This document shows, piece by piece, positions 1-8,556 of a DNA stretch of 64,000 nucleotides (its first letter is position 1; each line of letters starts with the position of its first letter). Source of the stretch: Ottelia alismoides. Its lineage: Eukaryota > Streptophyta > Magnoliopsida > Alismatales > Hydrocharitaceae. The position numbers and the translations under genes were made by a program. The notes under the pieces were generated by a model that saw nothing but the letters and a program-made list of their open reading frames with translations, searched no databases and was not told the origin of the DNA. The stretch is from NCBI GenBank assembly GCA_037367405.1, contig JAZKJV010006933.1, forward strand, positions 186,001 to 250,000. Direction: 5' to 3'.

Positions 1-141
1 TTACACATCACCTGTTATCTGTCAATGCTTCCTGGTAAGTCCATGGTATGGCCATGATGGACAAAGCAGCAATAAACCTCCCGAAATCACCTGTCAGGCT
101 CTCAAACGTGACATGATAAGCAATCGGATATTAGGCACAGG
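1..141 (-). pseudogene. Copia element A, fragment 3 (linker / start of reverse transcriptase)
   Basis: On the minus strand this reads as a degenerate stretch of copia polyprotein just before the reverse transcriptase: an IRKQKRSC-like motif, an FESLTGDF-like stretch and a YQEAL stretch. These align with the same order in the intact element B (ALRKSKRSC, FERLSGPF, HHEALQ). In-frame stops are present. The reading continues directly into 8557-10969 once the LINE and its target duplication (142-8556) are removed, so this is the same old element. Its reverse transcriptase, RNase H and left LTR must lie before position 1. Confidence 0.8.
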
Positions 142-160
142 AACGCTTCTGCTTCCTAAT
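142..160. repeat. Left target-site duplication of the RTE LINE
   Basis: Reads aacgcttctgcttcctaat. It matches 8538-8556 with one mismatch in 19 bases. The copy lies immediately outside the LINE 3' tail and inside copia element A, where it encodes part of the IRKQKR motif. Confidence 0.85.
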
Positions 161-427
161 CAAGAACAACAAAAAAGCCTTTTTGGGTCAGCTACATGGA
201 TTCTTCGCCTCCATTCAGATCTATCTTGGGTCAATCCCGGGCTTATATCCACAAAACTAAGATCCCTTTGTATAGTCTCTTTCCAACACTTCTTGGGTCG
301 TCCTCGCCCTCTCTTAGCTGGCTCAACATCCCAACTCGCATCTCCTAACTGGTGCATCAGTTGATCTTCTTTGCAAATATCCAAACCATCTTAAGCGGTT
401 TTCTCGCATCTTATCCTCGATCGGAGC
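161..427 (-). pseudogene. RTE-type LINE, 3' part (C-terminus and tail)
   Basis: The minus-strand translation gives the C-terminal domain typical of plant RTE LINEs: APIEDKMRENRLRWFGYLQRR, then after a frameshift GRGRPKKCW, RSEWRRRIHVADP and a stop. The tail ends in a TTGTTG-like tract next to the target duplication, as expected for RTE elements. The reading begins exactly where the reverse-transcriptase part (5508-8256) stops: GTAGCT on one side of copia B continues into GCTCCGATCGAG on the other. The shift between the RRCELG and GRGRPKK frames shows the LINE is dead. Confidence 0.85.
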
Positions 428-569
428 TGTTGGGAAAAGTGAAATGAGTTGTTTATTCCATAGCCCTAGGCTCTCTTATATAGGAGAGTAGCCTATGGGT
501 AAATTACATAAAGGAAATAACAAGAAACTAAAATAGCAAAGAGATACAATAACTCAAAGTGTGTCAACA
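428..569 (-). repeat. Copia element B, 3' LTR
   Basis: This 142-bp LTR begins tgttgggaaa and ends gtgtcaaca on the plus strand. By eye it is identical at every base to the copy at 5366-5507. On the element's strand it carries a TATATAAG box (475-482) and an AATAAA signal. The polypurine tract abuts it at 570, which marks it as the 3' LTR. The outside pentamer GGAGC (423-427) pairs with GAAGC (5508-5512) as a 5-bp duplication with one mismatch. Confidence 0.95.
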
Positions 570-581
570 CTCCCCCTCAAG
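570..581 (-). promoter_or_regulatory. Polypurine tract of copia element B
   Basis: On the minus strand this reads CTTGAGGGGGAG directly upstream of the 3' LTR. It is the expected primer for plus-strand DNA synthesis. The stop codon of gag-pol (577-579) lies inside the tract. Confidence 0.9.
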
Positions 582-3500
582 ATGGAGCATAGATGTCAAT
601 CATGCTCAGCTTGGAAGCACACTTCTGAAATGGGCCACGTGATAATGCCTTGGTAAATATATCTGCAGTCTGGTTCTCTGAAGTAACATGGGATGTGGTA
701 ATGAATCCTTTCTGGATCATATCACGTATGAAGTGACAATCCACTTCAATATGCTTGGTCCGCTCATGGAATGCAGGATTATTAGCAATGAACAAAGCAA
801 CCTGATTATCACACTCCAAGCTCATAGGAAGTGGTATATCTAAACATAAATCTGTCAGCACCGCTTTCACCCACATCATCTCTGTAGTAGCCTGGGCCAT
901 AGCCCTATATTCGGATTCAGCACTGGATCTAGCTACCACAGTTTGCTTCTTGCTCCTCCATGAGACTAGGGCATCTCCAATATAGACAGCGTACCCTGAG
1001 GTGGACTTCCTATCCTTAGGACATCCTGCATAGTCTGCATCTGCGCATGCAGAGACAGAAATCCCCTTTCCTTTCTTGAATAGCATACCTTTACCTGGAG
1101 AAGATTTTAGGTATCTAAGTATCATGTGTATTGCATCCATATGCACCTGGCGTGGCTGCTCCATGAACTGGCTCACACGGCTCACTGCAAATAATATATC
1201 TGGCCTAGTGATCGTGACATATAGCAGTTTGCCTACCAGTTCTCTGTATCTTCTCCTGTCAACCTCCTCTGTGTCATCATCATACATCTTCATGCTAGGG
1301 TCCATTGGTGTCGTAGCAGGTCGACACCCTAGCATACCTGTCTCACTTAGTAGATCTGTGACATACTTCCTTTGTGACATGACTAATCCATACGGATTTC
1401 TGGCAAACTCCAGCCCCAGAAAATATCTAAGGACTCCCAGGTCCTTGATGACAAACTCGGTCCCTAGCCTTTCCTTTGCCTGCTTAATGCCCTGGTCATC
1501 ATCACCTGTAATCAAGATATCGTCAACATAAACCATGATTACAACAATACCTCTTGCCGTTTTCCGTACAAACAAGGAATGATCAGCATTTGAGCGTTTG
1601 TATCCTTGTTTCTCAAAGAGGTCTGACAGCTTCTGGAACCAAGCTCTGGGGCTCTGCTTAAGGCCATAGATAGCCTTATGTAATCTGCAAACCTTGGAAC
1701 ACTCCCCCTCAACAGCAAAACCTGGTGGCTGTTGCATGTAGACCTCTTCCTGCAGGTCGCCATACAGAAAAGCATTCTTTACATCCAGTTGATAGAGTGG
1801 CCAGTCTTTAGTGACTGCAACAGATAAGAGGATCCGCAGAGTGGAGTGACGAGCCACCGGGGAGAACGTGTCAAGGTAATCCACCCCATATGTCTGTGTG
1901 AATCCCCTTGCAACTAGGCGTGCCTTGTACCTGTCAATGGAGCCATCTGCATTATGTTTCACTGTAAACACCCACTTGCAACTCACCGGGTTGACATCTG
2001 GAGGTATAGTGACCAAGCTCCATGTTCCTCTGGACTGAAGTGCCGCCATCTCTTCCTCCATAGCTAGCCGCCATCGAGAATCCTGCAAGGCCTCATGGTG
2101 ATTCCTTGGAATATCCGTAGCTGAAAGTGCCAAAGCAAACGTCCTGAATGGTCCAGATAGCCTCTCAAACGATACCACTGCTGAAACTGGATACTGGACA
2201 CAGCTTCTTTTCGACTTGCGTAGAGCGATTGGAACATTTAGATCCTCAGTGGTATCACCATGCTCCTGTGATGCATCCTGCTGAGAAATGTCGTCAGATT
2301 CATCAACATTAATATTTTCATTACATACCATAGGCGAGCTAGTTGACTGGTCAGGACCATGAGCTTGATTCGGCCTCCGGGTGTAATGGAATGGTAATGG
2401 AGGTACTATTGATGGCGGCGGTGGTGGTGGTGGTGGTTGAGATATTGGTGGCGGTTGTGATGTTGGTGGTGCCATGAATACAATATCAGGGGATATAGAT
2501 GGTGGTTGCATGTTCCCAGAGTCTGAGAAATACATGATGGATTCAAAGAATGTAACATCTGCACTGATCATATACCGCCGACGCAGAGGGTCAAAACACT
2601 TGTACCCCTTTTGAGTTCTGGAGTACCCCACAAAGACACACTTGACAGCCCTAGGAGAGAGCTTGTCAGAACCGGGCGACAACTGATGGACAAATGCGAC
2701 TGACCCAAACACACGAGGGGTAAGAGTGAACAGATCCTTGTCAGGATAAATAATTGAGAAAGGAACCTGTTCATTCAAGACAGACGAGGGCATACGATTT
2801 ATAAGATAACATGCAGTAAGGACTGCATCACCCCAGTAGGAATACGGAACATGACTCTGAATGAGAAGAGACCTTGTGACATCAAGAAGGTGACGGTGTT
2901 TTCTTTCTGCAACCCCAATTTGTTGGGAAGTATGGGCGCAGGATGTTTGGTGAATAATTCCTTTAGAGGAGTAGTAGTTGGCTAGATTATTGGTGCACAA
3001 CTCTAAGGCATTGTCACTTCTCATAATTTTGACAGTTGTGGAAAAAACATTCTGAATCTCATTTAGAAAGTGAATAATAATATTTCCAGCTTCAGACTTA
3101 TTTTTCATTAAAAATACCCATGATGCTCTAGAGAAATCATCCACAAAGACAATATAAAACCTGTGTCCCTGATGATCGGGAACACGACTTGGACCCCAGA
3201 CGTCAACATGAAACACCTCAAATTTGGAGTTACTACTCCGACCCTGACTACTGGGAAACGATGACCTGTGATGTTTTCCCAATTGACACGCCTCACACTG
3301 GATAGGTGTGTGAGAAAGACTATAAGGTAAGACAAGACGCAACTTCTGAAGCGGTAGATGACCAAAACGCAGATGCCACAGGAGAGAAGATACTTGTCCA
3401 GCGGGTGAAGAGGTGATTCCAGCAAATGGGGTCTGGTTCAGACGATAGAGGCCTTCTTGCTCATAGCCATGACCAATCACGTTGCCCGTACGGATGTCCT

Positions 3501-4782
3501 GAAAAATCAAAGAAGATGAATCAAAAATAGCTCGACATTGGAGATCCTTCGTAATCTGGCTGATTGACAATAGATTCATAGAAAAGTGCGGTGCATGTAA
3601 AACGTTCTTGAGCTGCATAGATGATGTCAATCTAATCTCCCCCTGACCCGTGATGGGGGAGTGTGTGCCATTGGCAATCACTACTGTCCGTCCTGGAGGA
3701 ATCTGAGTATATCCTGAAAGTAGACTCTGGTCGCCACATAGATGATGTGTAGCACCTGAGTCCATGATCCATGGCAATATATCCGATCTACTACTGTGAA
3801 GTGCAAGTGTACTACCTGAAGTACTCGTAGAGGCAGAAGCAGAAGCTGCAACATCAGTATGACTCTCTGTTGACGGTGCTGGGCCAGATGGTGGGATAAT
3901 GCCCCTGAGACGGGCAACCAGATCATCAAATCGTTGATCCAGTGTAGATGCAGACGGGGGCTCTATCTGCTCAGCGGCTCGTGCAGATGCAGGAAAACCA
4001 TGCTTTGAGTAGCATGTGTCTTCAGTATGGCCGACTCTGTGACAATATGAGCACGTTGGCCTAGTGCGGCCACCCCTTCCACGGGGAATACGTCCACGGC
4101 CCTGGTAATGAGAACCACGGCCCCTGTTGGCTGCCATGGCTGAGGGATTCTGACTAGTGGCTGCAGAAGGTACAGTGATCCTACTCAATCTATGAAAAGC
4201 CTCCTCCATGGGAGGAATAGTTGAGTCCGCCAAAATCTGTGAACGTGCAGCCTCATACTCTGGGTCGAGTGCAGCGAGAAACACACCCACCATCGTTGCG
4301 TTCCTGTATGTCTTTTGCTGCTCTGGCGTGGCGGTAAGAGGCATGAAGCTATGAAGCTTCTCAAACATTCCTCTCAAAGATGTATAGAGAGAATGTAACG
4401 GGCGACCATTCTGCTTTATCGTGAATATATCATGTTGTAGTTGCAGAATCTTCGTCTCATTCTTCGCCTGAGAATATGTCGCTGCCAGGATATCCCACAT
4501 GTCTTTGGTTGTGGGTTGATGTAGAATGTCATTGGCGATTTCAATAGCCAATGTGCCAGATAGCCACACCTTGGCATATGCGTCATCTGCCTCCCATGAG
4601 GCATGAACTCCAGTCTTCTCTGCAGGTTCGGGCTCTGTGAGAATATGCTTCTTGCCCGTGGACTTCATCATACTCATGAACTGCATTGCCCACAGTTCAT
4701 AGTTCGTACCATCCATCTTGACGATGGGCGCTGGACCACGAAATGCGCCCATAGATGGGATATCAGCCTTGCTTTCTGACAT
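577..4782 (-). CDS. Copia element B gag-pol polyprotein, intact
   Basis: A single uninterrupted 1401-residue ORF contains every Ty1/copia domain. Gag spans about 1-240. A CCHC knuckle follows (C244, C247, H252, C257). Aspartic protease shows DSG at 341-343. The integrase zinc module is H470, H475, C496, C499, and its catalytic triad D527, D590, E626. A proline-rich linker lies near 775-795. Reverse transcriptase has D1000 and YVDD at 1085-1088, and RNase H has D1248/D1250, E1289 and D1325. The length is normal for plant copia, and gag and pol are fused in one frame. The ATG at 4782 opens an MSE start also seen in element D. With identical LTRs, intact PBS and intact PPT, the element may be competent. 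Short LTRs suggest the Ale/Retrofit group, which is inference. It sits in the disrupted LINE. Confidence 0.97.
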   Translation of the reverse strand: MSESKADIPSMGAFRGPAPIVKMDGTNYELWAMQFMSMMKSTGKKHILTEPEPAEKTGVHASWEADDAYAKVWLSGTLAIEIANDILHQPTTKDMWDILAATYSQAKNETKILQLQHDIFTIKQNGRPLHSLYTSLRGMFEKLHSFMPLTATPEQQKTYRNATMVGVFLAALDPEYEAARSQILADSTIPPMEEAFHRLSRITVPSAATSQNPSAMAANRGRGSHYQGRGRIPRGRGGRTRPTCSYCHRVGHTEDTCYSKHGFPASARAAEQIEPPSASTLDQRFDDLVARLRGIIPPSGPAPSTESHTDVAASASASTSTSGSTLALHSSRSDILPWIMDSGATHHLCGDQSLLSGYTQIPPGRTVVIANGTHSPITGQGEIRLTSSMQLKNVLHAPHFSMNLLSISQITKDLQCRAIFDSSSLIFQDIRTGNVIGHGYEQEGLYRLNQTPFAGITSSPAGQVSSLLWHLRFGHLPLQKLRLVLPYSLSHTPIQCEACQLGKHHRSSFPSSQGRSSNSKFEVFHVDVWGPSRVPDHQGHRFYIVFVDDFSRASWVFLMKNKSEAGNIIIHFLNEIQNVFSTTVKIMRSDNALELCTNNLANYYSSKGIIHQTSCAHTSQQIGVAERKHRHLLDVTRSLLIQSHVPYSYWGDAVLTACYLINRMPSSVLNEQVPFSIIYPDKDLFTLTPRVFGSVAFVHQLSPGSDKLSPRAVKCVFVGYSRTQKGYKCFDPLRRRYMISADVTFFESIMYFSDSGNMQPPSISPDIVFMAPPTSQPPPISQPPPPPPPPSIVPPLPFHYTRRPNQAHGPDQSTSSPMVCNENINVDESDDISQQDASQEHGDTTEDLNVPIALRKSKRSCVQYPVSAVVSFERLSGPFRTFALALSATDIPRNHHEALQDSRWRLAMEEEMAALQSRGTWSLVTIPPDVNPVSCKWVFTVKHNADGSIDRYKARLVARGFTQTYGVDYLDTFSPVARHSTLRILLSVAVTKDWPLYQLDVKNAFLYGDLQEEVYMQQPPGFAVEGECSKVCRLHKAIYGLKQSPRAWFQKLSDLFEKQGYKRSNADHSLFVRKTARGIVVIMVYVDDILITGDDDQGIKQAKERLGTEFVIKDLGVLRYFLGLEFARNPYGLVMSQRKYVTDLLSETGMLGCRPATTPMDPSMKMYDDDTEEVDRRRYRELVGKLLYVTITRPDILFAVSRVSQFMEQPRQVHMDAIHMILRYLKSSPGKGMLFKKGKGISVSACADADYAGCPKDRKSTSGYAVYIGDALVSWRSKKQTVVARSSAESEYRAMAQATTEMMWVKAVLTDLCLDIPLPMSLECDNQVALFIANNPAFHERTKHIEVDCHFIRDMIQKGFITTSHVTSENQTADIFTKALSRGPFQKCASKLSMIDIYAPS

Positions 4783-5353
4783 ACTGGAGATGGAAGACTG
4801 GAGTGACCGAGAGATAACAATCTTTGTCTACAATGACATAGACGGGATTAGTTGCTTGTGTAGACGTCAAGCAACTAGCCCCATGTATATCATGATGTGT
4901 GTGTGCCCTAGGGTTTTGGGCTTAGGGCACGTAGGCACGTGCAAGGAGCCCACGCACAACTGGTGCACTTGACGCACAGCACGAGTGGCGCAGGTGCGCT
5001 GAGAAGATCGCGCAAAGGAGATGCGCAGCCGGTGTGCAGCAGTCGCTAGGGAGGCGCACGCGCAGATCGCGCAACTGCGCAGATGCGCGTGAGATGTGCA
5101 GATGCTTCGATGCTCACAGATCGCGCAGATGCTTAGATCGCGCGTGAGAGGAGCATGCACGTGAGATGCTCAGATGCGCAGATGCGCACAGATTGCGCAG
5201 AGAGGGTCTCACAGGGGCTCCTCTGGCCGGAGGCTAAGGTCGGCGGCGCCGAGTAGAGGGAGAGAGAGGCGGCGGCGCCGAGTAGAGAGAGAGAGGCCGG
5301 CGGGTGGGGTTAGGGTTAGGGTTAGGTTTCGAGAACTCCGGTCTAGGACCGTC
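4783..5353 (-). other. 5' leader of copia element B
   Basis: Untranslated leader between PBS and gag. About 4975-5215 is CpG-rich and built from short degenerate repeats of the type agatgcgcagatcgcgcag. Next to the PBS (about 5308-5328) are telomere-like GGGTTA repeats. No ORF of interest is seen. CpG density is far above the flanking DNA, consistent with a young insertion that has lost few methylated cytosines. Confidence 0.75.
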
Positions 5354-5365
5354 GCTCTGATACCA
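5354..5365 (-). promoter_or_regulatory. Primer-binding site of copia element B
   Basis: The minus strand reads TGGTATCAGAGC immediately after the 5' LTR. This is the canonical sequence complementary to the 3' end of plant initiator methionine tRNA, with no mismatch. It sets the element's orientation. Confidence 0.95.
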
Positions 5366-5507
5366 TGTTGGGAAAAGTGAAATGAGTTGTTTATTCCATA
5401 GCCCTAGGCTCTCTTATATAGGAGAGTAGCCTATGGGTAAATTACATAAAGGAAATAACAAGAAACTAAAATAGCAAAGAGATACAATAACTCAAAGTGT
5501 GTCAACA
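5366..5507 (-). repeat. Copia element B, 5' LTR
   Basis: Identical to 428-569. On the minus strand it holds a TATA box (TATATAAG, 5413-5420) and a downstream AATAAA (5390-5395), giving a compact U3-R-U5. It would drive the gag-pol at 577-4782. Confidence 0.95.
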
Positions 5508-8256
5508 GAAGCTACACCAACTTTCTTTCTGATTGCATCATTCCGAATCTGATCTTTACGTGTGTGTGTCCACACATCCACCTTAGCATTTTCATTTCTG
5601 CTACATTCATTCGCTGCACATGTCTATGATTCACAGACCAACATTCAGATCCATAAAGTATGGCAGGGCTCACGACTGCTTTGTAAAACTTTCCTTTAAT
5701 TTTTAAAGGAATTTTCTTATCACAGATAACAGCAGAGGCTCCTCTCCACTTTAGCCAGCCTCTATTTATTCTATTAGTAACATCTCCATCAATTTCCTCA
5801 TCATGTTGCATAATAGATCCCAGATATCTAAAGGAATCTCTCTTCTGAATGTTATCGTCACCAATCTTCACCTTGATTCCTTTACCATTGCTTCCATCAA
5901 AGGTGTACTCCATAGATTCCGTCTTAGCCCTACTTATACGAAATCCTTTAGTCTCCAACTCATGTCTCCAGACCTCAAGCTTCTCATTTACTCCATCTCT
6001 AGTCTCGTCAATTAACACAATATCATCAGCAAATAACATACATCAAGGTAACTCATCATGAATGTGACTTGTCAACTCGTCCATAATCAAAGTAAAAAGA
6101 AATGGACTCAAAGAAGAACCTTGATGTAAACCAATGTTTATGTCAAAATATCTAGTCTTCCCTGACGGGGTCTTTACACAAGATAAATCCCTATCATACA
6201 TGTCCTTTATGAGGTTAATGTATAGGACATGTACTTGTCTCTTCGCCAAAACTCTCCACAATATCTCTCGTGGGACGAAATCGTAAGCTTTTTCCAAATC
6301 AATAAAGATCATATGGAGGTTCTTCCTTTTAGCTCTATAAATCTCCATTGTTCTCCTCAGCAAATGGATGGCTTCAATCGTTGAGCGACCTAGCATGAAT
6401 CCGAATTGATTTTCTTTTACGTTGGAAACTTGCCTCAACCTTCTTTCGATCACACGTTCCTAAATTTTCATAGTGTGACTCATCAGCTTGATACCTCCAT
6501 AATTTGAACAATTTTGAATGTCTCCTTTATTCTTATAAAGAGGCACCATGATACTCCTTCAATCTTCAGGCATTTTCTTGCTTCGCCAAATAACATTGAG
6601 TAGATTCGTAAGCCAAGTCAAATCACGCTCACATACAACTCTCCATACTTCTACAGGGATCTCATTCGGTCCTACACCTTTCCCGGGTCTTATAACCTCC
6701 AAAGCCTCCTCTACTTCATTTATTTGTATCCGTCTATAGCTTGAACAATTCAAGTAACTTTTACTACTAGCTAGATCACCCAAAGCGATATCTCTATTTC
6801 CTTCCCTAATGAAAAGTTTATGGAAGTACTGCTCCCATCTAGTCTTTATATCCTTCTGAGTAACAAGCACATGACCTTCCTCGTCCTTAATGTATCTCAC
6901 TTGAGAAAGGTCTTTGGTCTTTCTTTATCTTGCTTTGGTCAACCTGAATATATTTTTCTATCCCTCCTTAGAGTCGAAATTTCTATACAAAACTTCATAA
7001 GCTTTTGACTTAACTTCGCTTACAGCCTTCTTTGCTTCCTTCTTCGCTATTTTGTAGTTGTGACAGTTTCCTCTGTTCAATCCTTAGACATAGCTTTAAA
7101 GCAAGCTCTTTTTATTTTTAGTTTCTCTTGCACCCCTTCACTCCACCACCAAGCCTCCTTTTGACCTGGAGCTCCTCCCTTTGACTCGCCTAGCATCTCT
7201 TTGGCTACCTTTCGGATACAAGATGCTACTGCATCTCACATTTTGTTTGCACTACCGCTACAATCCCAAGATAAGTCTTCTAAAACCTTCTCCCTGAAGC
7301 TCGCTTGCTTCAGTGGAAGATTCCACCATCTAGTTCTAGTTATCTTAGAAACCCCTCCTTTTCTTTACCAGCCCTTTCATTTGTTCATCCAAGACTAACA
7401 AGTGATGTTGGGTTGTCAAACTCTCTCCTGTGATTACTTTGCAGTCTTTACAACACAACCGATCTCTTCTCCTCAACGCATAGTAATCTATCTGTGTTCT
7501 AGTTGGCCCACTCTTATAAGTAATTAAATGTTCCTCCCTCTTCTTGAAGAGAGTGTTTGCTATGAAAAGATCATATGTCGTTACAAAATCTAGGATGGCT
7601 TTTCCCTCTTCATTTCTATCCCCAAAACCATGTCCTCCATGAACATTAGCATACCCTGAAGCATCTTTTCCCACATGTCCATTAAGATCTCCACCGATGC
7701 AAATCATCTCTCTTTGTGTGATTCCCTGTAGACTCTTATCCAAATCATCCCAAAAAGCTTGTTTAGTCCTTTCATCTAAACCAATTTGCGGTGCATAAAC
7801 TGAGATGATATTCAAAATTTCTTCTTCAAGCACCAATTTTAACAAAATAATTCGATCCCCGAATCTTTTCACCTCAACTACACAATCCTTCAAATCCTTA
7901 TGAACAACCACTCCAACACCGTTTTTACCCTTATCTTTACCTTAATAACAAAGTTTAAAACATGTCTTCTCAGTCTCCTTTGCTTTCTCACCAACCCATT
8001 TAGTCTCTTGAAGATATAGTATGTGAATCTTCCTTCTATCCATCGTATCCACTATCTCCATCAACTTTCCAGTTAAAGTGCCAATATTCCAATTACCAAT
8101 CCGCAACTTCCGTTGCAATCTCTTTTGGACTAACTTCTTTACTCGCATGCGTCCATTATGCGAGAACACTTGTAAATTTTGGACTGCATCCGGGTGGTGA
8201 TGCAGTGAAACTAGCTTAATTACCCGCATGCATTCCTCATGCGAGAACTCTTGCAA
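5508..8256 (-). pseudogene. RTE-type LINE, endonuclease and reverse transcriptase
   Basis: Minus-strand fragments in several frames give an apurinic-type endonuclease followed by a non-LTR reverse transcriptase. Endonuclease marks are NWNIGTLTGK, LQETKWVG, GGDLNGHVG, TQIDYYALRR and TTQHHLLVLD (about 8130-7360). Reverse-transcriptase marks are FIDLEKAYDFVPREI (motif A, near 6300), GLHQGSSLSPFLF (motif B, near 6120) and LFADDIVLI (motif C, near 6030), then KMLRWMCGHT. Several frameshifts and stops break the frame. Without copia B the LINE is about 3.3 kb, the usual full length for plant RTE elements. Automated pipelines often mislabel this domain as craniofacial development protein. It belongs with 161-427. 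Confidence 0.9.
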
Positions 8257-8537
8257 ATTTTGAACTACATCCAGGCTGCGATGTAGCGGCCCTTACCAAT
8301 TTTTCATTGCATTTGGGCGATGCAACGCATCGCAAGTAGGGAACACCCCAACGAAATATGTATGTTTGCTTAAATCCATGTTGAAAAGATCCGACTGTCA
8401 TGAGGCAACTTCTTAATAGTATTTTTTTATATAAAAAAGTACTATTTAGGAAGTTGTCTCTGACCGTTTTACGCTGGTTGTCGGCTACCTAACGCTACCC
8501 TCAATTACCCGGGCTTGGAACCGACCATAGCTGAGTT
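8257..8537 (-). other. 5' leader of the RTE LINE
   Basis: Non-coding 5' end of the LINE. It contains two imperfect direct copies of a segment of about 75 bases (near 8140-8215 and 8218-8285), each with a gcatg...catgcgagaac core and a gatgcag or gatgtag end. It also contains a 60-base hairpin (8401-8460). Outside the hairpin, about 8365-8520 aligns with the body of the SINE at 16893-17097, including the shared ctggttgt and ctacctaacgc stretches. Confidence 0.7.
8401..8460. repeat. Perfectly placed foldback hairpin in the LINE leader
   Basis: Arms gaggcaacttcttaatagta and tactatttaggaagttgtctc are near-perfect inverted repeats around a ttttttatataaaaaa centre. The aligned SINE body lacks these bases, so they look like a very small foldback insertion. 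No convincing target duplication is visible. Confidence 0.7.
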
Positions 8538-8556
8538 AACGCGTCTGCTTCCTAAT
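8538..8556. repeat. Right target-site duplication of the RTE LINE
   Basis: Reads aacgcgtctgcttcctaat and pairs with 142-160 (18 of 19 bases). It rejoins copia A fragments 1-160 and 8557-10969. Confidence 0.85.

Noticed and set aside
5308..5328. Possible telomere or interstitial telomere
   Set aside because: Only three units, located next to a retrotransposon primer site and seen in sister elements; part of the element leader.
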